Assembly (NCBI GenBank): GCA_012932295.1 | Contig: JAAONU010000019.1 | Span: forward strand, 32,713,913-32,777,912 | DNA length: 64,000 nucleotides | Origin: Cyclina sinensis | Taxonomy: Eukaryota; Mollusca; Bivalvia; Venerida; Veneridae | Direction: 5' to 3' | In this document: positions 1 to 9,599 of the stretch, piece after piece | How the letters are laid out: every line of letters starts with the position of its first letter | Position numbering within the stretch: the first letter of the stretch is position 1 | Notes under the pieces: model-generated | Told to the model about the DNA's origin: nothing | Database searches by the model: none | The model's input: the letters and a program-made list of their open reading frames with translations, nothing else | Position numbers and translations under genes: made by a program

Positions 1-232
1 TGTATTTTTTATTTTTTTTTGTTGACAAGACATCAGACCATCAAGTTAGATAACTGTAGCTGCATTTTGAAATATAGAAACTATTACCCATTTTGAATAA
101 ATAACAACCTTGAACAACTTTTTTGAACAGTCTAAAATCCTATCTAATGACATCTTTTGTAAATTTTTTGTGTCTTTGCAAGTTATATTTTCAAATAATT
201 GCTTTGTAAATCTTTTGATTAATTACTTATAG

Positions 233-320
233 GTTAAATCAACATGGTTCTGTTGTTTATCTGCCCTGTCCCTCTGAGGACCTTGAGAACAACTCATTTA
301 ATTGTACAAACCTACCACAG
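233..320 (+). other. Exon-like open segment, unassigned
   Basis: An 88-nt segment with an AG just before it (231-232) and a GT just after it (321-322, GTTAGC). It is open for 29 codons in one frame after a single leading base and is clearly more GC-rich than its surroundings. The translation reads LNQHGSVVYLPCPSEDLE and continues without a stop. I do not recognise the protein and it does not resemble SMARCB1. It could be an exon of an upstream or overlapping gene, an alternative 5' exon, or chance. Confidence 0.18.
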
Positions 321-1029
321 GTTAGCAATGATCATGTTACCTACTAAATTGTTCCCTTAATTAGGCAAAATATTACAGGTGATATCAATTTCTATGAAAA
401 CTGTCATTTTCTTCCTTTTATATCCTCAAGGCTTACCTGCTGTTAGACATTCTAGCCATTTGCTAAAAATTGTATTAATTTAGCTACAGAAATTGTAATT
501 TTGCTACAGGATATCTTGCCTTTGTTTTGCTATAAAACAATAAAATTTCATATGAAATCAGAAAATCAAACAACTTAGCAAAGAAATAAAGAAATTTTCA
601 ACCAGGGTTAACTCTATATCCTAATACATGTATACATTTATGAAAGAATCATTTTAATGCTTTGTAACACCAATGTATAGTGCATCTGTCTATGTATATT
701 TGGTAATTTCACATTAAAATTAAGATGATCTTACATTAGATTGCTTCAAACTTCTTGATAGTAACCTTGTTTTAAATAATTTTTATATTACAAATTCTAT
801 GTACAATAAATCCATCATTCAGAATATCTGAAATTAGACTTTAAGTACTGTAGGTACTTTCGACATCTCATATTTCACACATGAGTGATGTTTGTTTGAT
901 CGTTGCTTTTTCATGAAACTCCCAAGTGTTTGTGTTTTTTTCTATATTATGAACACCTTGGTGATCTTATCTCCGAAATACTAATGTCCAAACAATTGGT
1001 ACTGTTATAATTATCATATTGAGCTCAGT

Positions 1030-1297
1030 TTTCGCCTATATTGGTTGCCCGTATGACAGGCGACCCTTGAAGTGATAAGTTATTTTATGTTACAGGTGTA
1101 GTGCAAGATACAGAAAGCATCCCATTTAGAGACACCTCTGGTTCTTTTTCTTGCTCAGTGTGTAGCACTGACACATGAGATCTCGGTTTAAAGTCCCATC
1201 CGAAAGACTAAGTAATATTAGTGGAGGAGCGAAAGATCGAACTCAGGACCTTTGCTTTACCAATCCAGCGCGGTACGAGTCGACCACATTGGCTCCT
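1030..1297 (-). repeat. tRNA-derived SINE-like sequence (degraded)
   Basis: Read on the minus strand from about 1297, the sequence has a tRNA-like head: GGAGCCAATGTGGTCGACTC near the start and the B-box-like word GAGTTCGATC about 45 bases later. A non-tRNA tail follows to about 1030. The A box is imperfect, so this is a decayed SINE rather than a tRNA gene. Confidence 0.45.
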
Positions 1298-1696
1298 ACT
1301 ATGTACTGTGCTCATATTCCCTGCCCAATATAAACTGTTTTCGTAGTGAATTCCCAATCAAAGTGGACCTAACATGTTTATGTCCCTCTATAGTGACTTT
1401 CCATCTGTCTTTCTTAGTATTGCTTAACTTCTGCCTAACCACGTTAAGAAGTCCATTAACTTCTAGAAGTGTGTACACAAAGTACAAATTAAGTTAACAA
1501 ACTACTGATATACCTGCTTCAAGTCAAAACAGCTAATTCAAAATATTTGCATGCGGCTCTGTTCGTCGGTCCGCTGTGATACTTTTGTATCACTGTTTTT
1601 CTTGTTTAGCTTATTTTTGACTGCAGTTTTGTGATTTTAGTTGCATCACATGAAAAATGACTCTTCAGTTTTTGGAATTAGTGGAACCCCTGTTAC

Positions 1697-2942
1697 TCTT
1701 TTTATCTTCATGTTTTAGGATGCCTTATATTTTTATTCATTACAATGTTTTTACAACTGACTTAAAAATACACGATATCATGTGTTGGTCTCATGACCTA
1801 TGATCTGTACATGCATGCTATATTGTGTCTCAATCGTTAATTGGTTCCTAAATATAAGATATGACCTTTAAAATTGAGCGACAGTTATTTTCCATAAATG
1901 GTTTTCACATTATGTCACTTTACAAGCTTCAGACACCACGTGCTCTTTAGAGCGAGAAATGTACCATACTTTTTCCGTGAAAACCGATTTTTTAATGATG
2001 TTGTGTGAATAAGATATAAAGTATCTTTGACATATGGATATTTTTTTATTTAGACAATGTTAGCTTTGTTGACTGAACAGAAAGTTTGGTTTTGTACGAC
2101 TCAATCATTAATACTGAATGCGTGAAATGTGGGTATTTGTAGAAAAGAAACAGCCTATTATGAATAGATTTACACACTTCCTGACACCTTGTTAACTAAC
2201 TTTAATTTTTGCAATTTATATATTTTCAAGTCTTTAATTGGTGCTGTGCTTGCGTTAATCCACTTGCAAATAAATTACAAATGATAGTCAAACTGCGAAA
2301 AGTTAAAACATCTAATTTAAACAGTCAAAATTCGAACAAATGGGCTCTAATTCTGATGCAGTTGTGCATGAACGCTCCTATTTGTTTACACAAAGAATGA
2401 CATTCCAAAGCAATTGCTTCACCAAACAGCTGATCATATTTTCTGAAAATGAATTGACCAGTTTACAATCAACACGTGTTAAACTGCTTTCCTATTTTTG
2501 GGAAATCATGAACTCTGCTGCAACATCTGTATCGTCTAGGTGCTTGGCAAAAATTATTGATCAGTTTTGCTATAATTATAGCGTTTCGAAAAATTCAAAA
2601 ATGAAAGTATACAATAACAGTTTCATTATTGTCATTTCATTACACATTACGTACTGTATGTTCTTGATTAAAGCATTTTAAGTGTATAAATTTTATAATG
2701 ATTATTTTTTTCACACCTTTAAATGGGAAATAATTTGTCAAAACTCTGGTGATGGAACATTAGAATATTCCCAGAGAATCTTCCGCGGGAACGCTCTAAA
2801 ACTCTTAAAAACGCGGAGATTGTGTGTAAACTTAAATTGCGGAGATTCTTAGCGTTTTTTAAGGAGAAACTCTGCGGATTTTGGAGGTTTGCGTCAACCG
2901 TGATCGCGAAGGTAGCACAAAATTTGTACATATTGTACATAC
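1697..2942 (-). mobile_element. Truncated inverted copy of the 1.5-kb TA-flanked DNA element
   Basis: This segment is the reverse complement, at high similarity, of 7694-8946. Shared landmarks include the CACGTGCTCTTTA region near 1940 (complement near 8690) and the GCGGAGATT-rich end near 2815-2890 (complement near 7740-7870). Relative to the intact copy it lacks about 240 bp at the end nearest base 1697, and its other terminus has lost about 9 bp of the terminal inverted repeat. It has no coding capacity. It sits immediately upstream of SMARCB1 exon 2, opposite in orientation to the copy downstream of exon 3. Confidence 0.75.
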
Positions 2943-2950
2943 ATCATATT

Positions 2951-3067
2951 TCTAGGTCAAGTTCGAACATGGGTCATCTGGGGTCAATTAACCAAGTCCA
3001 TATCAACTTTGTTAAAAGCAGTCATACTCAGGTGAGCGATACAGGGCCATCATGGCCCTCTTGTTTA
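2951..3067 (+). repeat. 3' end fragment of family A Helentron-like element
   Basis: Carries the characteristic end of family A: the last core unit, the subterminal arm CTCAGGTGAGCG, the hairpin GGGCCATCATGGCCC and the terminus CTTGTT. Only the 3' part of the element is present, and it abuts the truncated element at 1697-2942. Confidence 0.7.
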
Positions 3068-3142
3068 AATATGTAGGTACTTGACCTCCTCCCCCCACCA
3101 AATTTATTTTTTAGAAGGTAAATTGCATTTTCTTATCTACAG

Positions 3143-3248
3143 GTTGGGAACTACTTAAGAATGTTTAGAGGGTCACTTTATAAAAGATTTCCATCAATGT
3201 GGAGAAGACTGATTACAGTTGATGAGAGAAAGAAACTTGCACAGATAG
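3143..3248 (+). CDS. SMARCB1: SMARCB1 exon 2
   Basis: SMARCB1 is an obligate core subunit of the SWI/SNF (BAF/PBAF) chromatin-remodelling complexes in the nucleus. This 106-nt exon encodes [20 protein letters not shown] followed by [15 protein letters not shown], nearly identical to the human winged-helix region after the first-exon boundary. The acceptor is TCTACAG before 3143 and the donor is GTAAAT at 3249. Phase enters at 0 and leaves with one base of a codon. It is 33 nt shorter than the human exon as I recall it, because the family's variable KKTKPN-type stretch at the exon end is missing; in vertebrates that stretch is itself alternatively spliced. Confidence 0.95.
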
Positions 3249-3761
3249 GTAAATATACAAATTACAAATTAAATACATGTATTGTTGTTTGCTGATTGCA
3301 TTTCATGCAGTTCAGTATTTCTCAGGCAACAATCAGCTTAAACTTAAAGATAATCATCTTTTGTCTTCCTGTCTGCCAGACTGTCATAAACAGAAGTACA
3401 GAAAGACACAATAGTAAAAAAACTAACTTTTTGAAGTTTGTGCCATAATAAAAACTAAGTCATAGTTTGAAGCTGTAGTAATCTAATTTAGAATCATTGT
3501 TTACCTGAATATCACATTTGACAGAAAGCCAATTTCTATTTCTATCTGCAGATAATGTAACTATATACATGTATATTATTAAAAATGTATACATTTGAAC
3601 ATCAAGATACAAAAAATGCCTCAGTAGTTTTGCATAAACATTAGATATTGATGTTATATATATCAGACTGAACTGACTAGAGTTAAATGAAACCTTTAAA
3701 AAAGAAAAAAGCTTCAGTTAAGGTTTTAGATTTTATTTGATTACACTGGTTTTATCTGCAG
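3249..3761 (+). other. SMARCB1: SMARCB1 intron 2
   Basis: A 513-nt AT-rich intron with donor GTAAAT and acceptor TTTATCTGCAG. I see no repeats or RNA genes in it. It is the only intron here apart from the 58-nt one that is free of recognisable transposons. Confidence 0.8.
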
Positions 3762-3891
3762 CGGGCTTTGGTCAGCAGTCATTAGCTACAAACATCTCAT
3801 TACTAAAAGCATCAGAGGTGGATGACATCATAGAAGGTGGAGGTGACAAGTATAAAGAAGTGGGTTTTGCAACTGAACCAGTCATTAAAAG
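3762..3891 (+). CDS. SMARCB1: SMARCB1 exon 3a (first of two alternative exons)
   Basis: A 130-nt exon, the same length I recall for vertebrate SMARCB1 exon 3. It encodes AGFGQQSLATNISLLKASEV then DDIIEGGGDKYKEVGFATEP and VIKR, matching the human LLKASEVEEIL / KYKAVSISTEP region at the C-terminal side of the winged-helix domain and the linker to repeat 1. It starts with two bases of a codon and ends with two (130 = 2 + 42x3 + 2). The acceptor is TTTATCTGCAG, the donor GTACAAAG. A second copy of the same exon follows after 58 nt. Both copies are open with mainly conservative differences, so neither looks decayed. Confidence 0.93.
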
Positions 3892-3949
3892 GTACAAAGT
3901 CATAATTACGTTAGTCTTCACTAATCAATTCAATGATTTTAACTTTCAG
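3892..3949 (+). other. SMARCB1: 58-nt intron between exons 3a and 3b
   Basis: Starts GTACAAAG and ends TTTTAACTTTCAG. A branch-point-like CTAAT lies at 3921-3925, about 24 nt before the acceptor and only about 30 nt after the exon 3a donor. That spacing is short enough that steric hindrance could block splicing of 3a to 3b, a known mechanism for mutually exclusive exons. Confidence 0.7.
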
Positions 3950-4079
3950 CTGGATTTGGTCAACATTCATTGTCAACCAGCATAACATTACTGAAAGCTA
4001 CTGAAGTTGATGACATTATTGAAAATGGTGGAAATAAGTACAAAGATGTTGGGGTATCAAGCGAACTTGTGTACAAAAG
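3950..4079 (+). CDS. SMARCB1: SMARCB1 exon 3b (second of two alternative exons)
   Basis: A second 130-nt exon with the same entry and exit phases as exon 3a. It encodes AGFGQHSLSTSITLLKATEV then DDIIENGGNKYKDVGVSSEL and VYKR. It matches exon 3a at 31 of 44 residues; most changes are conservative (A/S, S/T, E/D), the largest being F to V, P to L and I to Y near the exon end. The acceptor is AACTTTCAG and the donor GTAGAT at 4080. Joining 3a to 3b shifts the frame and meets TGA at 4002-4004. Joining exon 2 directly to exon 4 meets TAG at 10435-10437. Only single inclusion keeps SMARCB1 open. Confidence 0.92.
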
Positions 4080-5215
4080 GTAGATCACATGTTGTGATGC
4101 ATGAGCTTGTTTACAGATTGTACATTCTGCAAAGAATGTATATATTTTGCATGCTCTGTAGTTATTGTGACATGTTGACATATATTGTTGACTGCTAGCA
4201 CTATGGCTATTGTTGTGCTTCCAACATTATTCCCTAGCTTTACAGGAGATTGCTTATCTTTTTGTTTAGGGACAGTTTGGTGCTTATTTGATTTTGTAAC
4301 TAAGGGGTTTCATTACCTTAAAAATATTAGATTTTAAAGACTAAATATTGAGGACTATTGGGCTAACAGCAGGGTAGTTAAAATTTTGCATACACAACAC
4401 TTTCACAAGCTGGTTCATCTTGTATCCTAAGCAGGGTTCTAAAAATTTCTTTGAAATTGAGTTGTCGAGAACAACTGACTGTGGCAAAATAGAGTTTTCC
4501 CAAAAACAAAGTCAGATGTCCGAGTGATAAGTATAACGTTTTCGATAAGCATTGTTAGTTAATTGGGCTTTTTGTTTTACAAAGTCAATTTAAAGAAGAA
4601 TTAGAAACACTTTAAAATGAAAGATTCTTTCATAGATCTTTAAAAAATACCCAAAACTTCTCAACAGAAATTGAGTTCACTTAAAAAGACTATGACAGAC
4701 AGCAAATATGTGGATTGATTGTTATTCAACTTATTGTTTTAAACTAATGTACTTCTGGAATCAAAATTTTGTGACTTTTTAGTGGAATGTCTGGTTACCT
4801 AGGAGATCTGTTTCCAGAATCACTAAAATTTTATGTGAACAATTTACAAAATTTTTAAGATGTAAAGTGTGTTGATTCATTCTAATTGTTGCATTCAAAA
4901 GTAAATATGACAGAAATATTCAAGTCTTAGAGCAAAGGAACATTTTTCATTGAAAAAGAAAAAACTGGTACTTATAATAAAATCATGACCACTTACCTTA
5001 ATCAGTCAAGTTATATGTTGTAAGTTTGCCTCGTAAAAAAAGTCTCCAAGACACTGTTTTCTATAAATAATAAAATACGACAGGGTTGTGGAAATATATG
5101 ACATAAGGAATTTATCCGAGATTTTCACTCACTGCTTCATGTTTAATGAAATAAATATTTGCTAGAATTGGTTGCCTTCATTTTGTTAAGCTTGTCTTAA
5201 ATCTACTTATATAAA
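4080..5215 (+). other. Start of SMARCB1 intron 3, no recognised feature
   Basis: AT-rich intronic sequence with no long ORF and no repeat family that I can match elsewhere in the window. Confidence 0.5.
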
Positions 5216-6130
5216 TAACTTTTAAACTGCTGAAAACTTTTTGAAATAACTTGGCACAAGTAATCACCATTATGAGACGATGTGCAGAGCACAATAATTG
5301 GGTTGCTATCCTCAAGTTCAAGGTCACAGTTAAAGGTCAAGTGTTAAAAGTCTACATTTCGTGTCCACTCCATAACTTTTAAATTGTTGAAAATTTTTTG
5401 AAATTACTTGGCACAAGTGATCACCATTATGAGACGATGTGCAGAGCGCAATAATTGGGTTGCTACTATCCTGTTCGTCAATTCGTCCGTAACACTTTCG
5501 TGTCTGCTCTATAACTTTCAACCTGCAGAAATTTTTTGAAATAACTTGGCACAAGTGATCACCATTATGAGACGATGTGCAAAGCGCAATTATTGGGTTG
5601 CTACCCCCCAAGGTCAAGGTCACACTTAAAGATCAAGTGTTAAAAAGTCTACATTTCATGTTCACTTCATAACTTTTAAATAGCTGAAATTTTTTTGAAA
5701 TAACAGCACAAGTGATCACCATTATGAGATGATGTGCAGAGCACAATAATTGGTTTGCTACCCCCAAGGTCAAAGTCACACTTAAAGGTCAAGTGTTCAA
5801 AGTCTACATTTCATGTCCGCTCCATAACTTTTAAAACTGCTGAAAATTTTTTGAAATAACTTGGCACAAGTGATCACCATTATGAGACGATGTGCAGAGC
5901 GCAATAATTGGATTGCTACCCACAAGGTCAAGGTCACAGTTAAAGGTCAAATATCCACATTTCACGTCTGCTCTATAACTTATGTACATGGCTTACAAAA
6001 AGTTTTTTAATTACTTTGCACAAATGATCATCACTAAGACATGATGTGCAGAACCCAACATCCAGGTTGCTACACCCAAGGTCAAGGTTAAATGTTCTCC
6101 ATAACTTTTTAGTTTATACCAAATTTATTT
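5215..6130 (+). repeat. Tandem array of ~155-bp units (family D)
   Basis: At least five copies of a unit containing the word GATCACCATTATGAGACGAT, at about 5260, 5418, 5557, 5715 and 5870, plus degraded ones to about 6130. Each unit includes AAGGTCAAGGTCACA-like text and CATAACTTTTAAACTGCTGA. The same array recurs at 30395-31000. Short reading frames here are shadows of the repeat. Confidence 0.8.
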
Positions 6131-6149
6131 TAGTTCGATTGTGTAGGAA

Positions 6150-6332
6150 GCTTTTAGCTTATAGACACACTCTCGAATCCGTTCCTGGAACTAACCAGTA
6201 CTAAGCAAAGAGTGTAAAGTTTCTTGCTCAAAGAAACAATGGCTTGACCCTGACTGGGTTTGAACCCGTGCAGCTAGCAATCCTTTGACTACTAGTCTGA
6301 CGTGTTAACCACTCGGCAACGCCGCCACCATA
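6150..6332 (-). repeat. tRNA-derived SINE
   Basis: On the minus strand from 6332 the sequence begins like a tRNA with a long variable arm: an A-box region GTTGCCGAGTGGTTAACACG and a B box GGGTTCAAACCC. A non-tRNA body follows containing GAGCAAGAAACTTTACAC, which resembles the conserved central domains shared by animal SINEs. The tRNA-Leu/Ser-like head is inferred from the A-box text. It is inserted between pieces of family D sequence. Confidence 0.75.
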
Positions 6333-6589
6333 ACTTTTTGACTTTATTGGAGATTTTAAATAACTTGGCACAAATAATTACTGTCATGAGACTATGTGCT
6401 TATAATATGCATGGCACAACATCAAGGTCATGGTTGGTTAAAGGTCAAGAAGTACATATTCATGTCCACTGCGGAAGGGGATTTAGCTGTCCTTCAGACT
6501 GCCTTGTTCCTTATAGGGATATAGTGAAAAAGTTGTGTCCAGCTCATAAGTTCCTCATGCATGGTGGGATTTCAAAAAAAAATGCGTTT

Positions 6590-7505
6590 ATTATGTATCT
6601 CCCCCGTCTGGGGGAGAGACATATTGTTACTGCCATGTCCATCTGTCACTCTTTGATTCCACTCTGTAACTTGAGTTCTATTTGACTTAGAGTCTTCAGA
6701 CTTGATAGGATGATTGTCCTGAATGAGTAAAAGAAGCCTTTTGTTTTTTTAGGTACATGTATGTAGGTCAAAGGTCAAGGTCACAGCTATCTTAAATGTG
6801 AAAATGGTTTCCACTCAATAACTAGAGTTCTATTTGTCCTAGTGTCTTCAAGTTTCACAGGATGACTTTCCTTATTGATTGACAGAAATCTATTGATTTT
6901 AGGGTGAGCCGGTCAAAGATCAAGGTCACAGTGACCTTATATGTAAAAATTGGTTTCCACGCAATAAATGGGATTCTATTTGACCTAAAGTCTTGAACTT
7001 TCATATAATGATTGTCTTTATTGAGTAGAAGAAGCCTATTGATTTTGGGGTCAGCTGGTCAAAGGTCAAGGTCACTGTGATCTTTAACTTGAAAATGGTT
7101 TCCGCTCAATAACTTGGGTTCAATTTGACCTAGAGTTTTCAATCTTCATAGAATGATTACCCTTAATAAGTTAAAGAAGCCTATTGATTTTGATGTCAGC
7201 TGGTCGAAGGTCGAGGTCACAGTGGTCTTTAACTTGACAATGGTCTTCAAACTGCATAGGATGATTGTCCTTGTTGAGTAGAAAAAAACTTATTGTTTTT
7301 GGGGTCAGATTATCAAAGGGCATGGTCATAGGGACCTTATCTTCTGCAGCAATAGTACTCCTTGTTATACCTCTGCCTTTTTCCAACACACTCATTCCTA
7401 TTCTCCAGTTTACATTTCTGTCACTAGATGACCTCTCATCTATTCTGTGCCCCTGTTTCAATGATGCACTGGGGGAGACATTTTTTTTTACAAAATCGCC
7501 TGGAT
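6590..7505 (+). mobile_element. Family C element (TGTCTCCC arm) with tandem core
   Basis: Opens with a hairpin of ATCTCCCCC and GGGGGAGA, followed by several ~150-bp core units (GGATGATTGTCC ... TATTGATTTTGGGGTCAG ... AAAGGTCAAGGTCAC). It closes with an inverted copy of the arm, GGGGGAGACAT, near 7470. The usual CTAGTT terminus is not clear here and the element runs into the unique sequence shared with 63530-63900. Confidence 0.65.
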
Positions 7506-7693
7506 ATAATATGATGACGACACATCCCAGCCATGATAATTTCTTGTTTCTTGCCCATCATTTCAACACTTTCAGCATGCCCATCATGTCATTTTATTAA
7601 GGTAACAGATGTTGAATATGGAATTATTACGCAAGGCAGGTGAGCAACAAAGAACATACATGAATGTAATAGACATTTGTAGTGGGTGACAGG
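7506..7693 (+). repeat. Left half of a segment shared with 63530-63720
   Basis: This sequence and 9190-9370 together align to one uninterrupted stretch at 63530-63900 (for example GGCAGGTGAGCAACAAAGAA at both sites). The interruption here is the 1.5-kb element at 7694-9188. Confidence 0.75.
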
Positions 7694-9188
7694 TACAGTA
7701 CAGCTCCCGCGATATGTACACATTTTGTACTTCCTCCGCGATCGTGGTCAACGTGAACTTCTGAAAATCGCGGAGTTTCTCCTTGAAAGAACGCTCAGAA
7801 TCTCCACGATTAAAGTTCATGCACAATCTCCTCGATTCTCTGAGCGTTAGAGCGTTTACGCGGAGATTCTCCGCAAATATTCTTATGTTTCATCACCAGA
7901 GTTTTAACAAACTATTTCCCATTTAAAGGTGAAAAAAATAATTAAAAAATTTATACACTTGAAATCCTTTCATCAAAAACAAACAGTCAGCAATGTGTGA
8001 TGAAATGACCATAAGGTAACTGTACATTTCACACCTGTCAATTATGTGACTATGGTAAAATTAAATCAAATACATTTATTTATGTGATTTTTGAAACGCT
8101 TGTTATTATTTAGTAAATCGATAAATACTCTTTGCCAAGCGCCGAGACGACAGATGCAGTTTAACACGTGTTGTTCGGAAATCGGTCAACTCATTTTCTG
8201 AAAATAAGATCAGTTGTTTCTGAAGCAACTGCTTTGAATTGTCATTCTTTGCGTAAACAAATAGGAACGTTCGTACACAAATGCATCAGAACAAGAGCGC
8301 GTTTGTTCGTATTTTCACTTTTTAAATTAGATATATGTATTTTCGCAGTTTGATTATCAGTAGTAATTTATTTGCTTGGCACCGATTAAAGATTTAAAAA
8401 TAAATAAATTGCAGAAATTAAAGTTGACATGATGTCAGGTAGGTGTGTAAATCTATTCATTATCGGCTGTGTTTCTTTTCTACCCTCGTTTCACGCATTC
8501 CGTATTAACAATCGATTCTAACGAAACCAAACTTTCTGTTCAGTCAACAAAGCCATCATTGTCTAAATTTAAAAATATCCACATATATATGTTAAAGATA
8601 TTAATTATCTTAATAAGAAAATGTAATTGAAAATCGATTTTCACGGGAAAAGCATGCTACATGACTGTAGTTCCCGCTTTAAAGAGCACGTGGTGTCTGA
8701 AGCTTTTAAAGTTGGGCAAGGTGAATATCATTTTCGGAAAATAACTGTAGCTCAATGTTAAAGGTCAAAAGTTATATTTAGGAACCTATTAGCGGCTGAG
8801 ACGCATTGTATCATGCGTGTACAGAACATAGGTCATGAGATCAACACATGGTCTTGTGTCTTTCAATAAATTAATGTGTCAAAACATATAACGAATCGAA
8901 ATATAACTATTAGGCATCCTTAAACATGAAGATAAAAAGAGTAAGTAAATATAAAATTTCATTTGTCATATTTACACTTTAGTCAACTGAATGCATAAAC
9001 AAATCGCGGAGATTCGCGGAGGATTGATAATCTGCAATTTCACAGTAAATACCGTCACTTACCAGACAAAATTTGTCTCCGCGACGCCTCCGCGATTTAG
9101 GGCGTTTCTCAGAGATTCTCCGCGATTTTCCTCCCAAGGTCCGCAGAGTTTAAGAGAAAAATGTACATATCGCGGGAGCTGTACTGTA
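7694..9188 (+). mobile_element. 1.5-kb non-autonomous DNA transposon with TA target duplication
   Basis: Bounded by perfect terminal inverted repeats of about 25 bp beginning CAGTACAGCTCCCGCGATAT (left) and ending with its complement (right), each flanked by TA. The paralogous empty site at about 63710 shows the flanks joined with a single TA. Subterminal regions carry several GCGGAGATT / AATCTCCGC words, possibly transposase-binding sites. There is no transposase ORF. TA duplications suggest the Tc1/mariner superfamily, but the terminus is not diagnostic. Confidence 0.8.
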
Positions 9189-9370
9189 TGTGGGCTGTGA
9201 TATGATTATTATATAGGCACAACAGAAATAACAGTAGATTGCTATGTAGGTTTTATCCCTTACCATTTTGTTGCCTTGATGCAATCTCTTAAAGGATATT
9301 AGAGAGACTGAAGATTTTATATACTTGTAAGAGATTGCTGAACTTGTCTTTGAAAATGCACATTTTATGC
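9189..9370 (+). repeat. Right half of a segment shared with 63720-63900
   Basis: Contains GGCACAACAGAAATAACAGT and the following text, which recur after 63740. It is contiguous with 7506-7693 once the 1.5-kb transposon is removed. Confidence 0.7.
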
Positions 9371-9394
9371 ATTCATTTAGTTTGTGTCCAGTTT

Positions 9395-9570
9395 CAAAGT
9401 GGGGGCATCTGTGTCCTTTGGACACATTTCTAGTCTTATATATGATATAAGACCTTTGAATGTCATCAATTCAGAACCTGTTATTTTGCTTCTAATGTTT
9501 GCTGAACAGCAGACCCACAGCCAGTATACTCAGGTGAGTGACCAAGGGCTATCATGGCCTTCTTTTACAT
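9395..9570 (+). repeat. Two element 3' ends in succession
   Basis: At 9398-9436 there is a GGGGGCAT arm, a TGTGTCC/GGACACA hairpin and TTTCTAGT, matching the end at 25053-25092. At 9528-9565 there is a family A end (ACTCAGGTGAG, then a degraded GGGCTATCATGGCC hairpin). Confidence 0.6.
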
Positions 9571-9599
9571 GTCACATGTTTAGTATAGAATATAGAGGG

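Larger units (their letters stand above)
1..3142 (+). other. SMARCB1: SMARCB1 intron 1 (partial)
   Basis: This stretch precedes the first recognisable SMARCB1 exon. The expected first coding exon, carrying the start codon and the FGQKPV-like N-terminus of the family, was not found here, so I infer that it lies upstream of the window and that this is intron 1. Bases 321-1020 are AT-rich with nothing I recognise. Repeats within it are listed separately. Confidence that it is intronic rests on the exon 2 acceptor at its end. Confidence 0.6.

Noticed and set aside
3950..4079. Exon 3b as a decayed pseudo-exon
   Set aside because: It has an intact frame, identical length and phase, usable splice sites, and mostly conservative substitutions.
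5330..5623. 97-codon minus-strand frame with an internal repeat (SNPIIALCTSSHNGDHLCQV)
   Set aside because: The repeated peptide simply reflects the ~155-bp tandem DNA units of family D, also seen at 30645-31020.
6150..6332. Candidate functional tRNA gene on the minus strand
   Set aside because: A and B boxes are present, but the cloverleaf is not convincing and a SINE body follows, so it was annotated as a SINE.
7584..7826. Small minus-strand ORF at the element boundary
   Set aside because: It spans the junction between host repeat and transposon terminus and has no homology signal.
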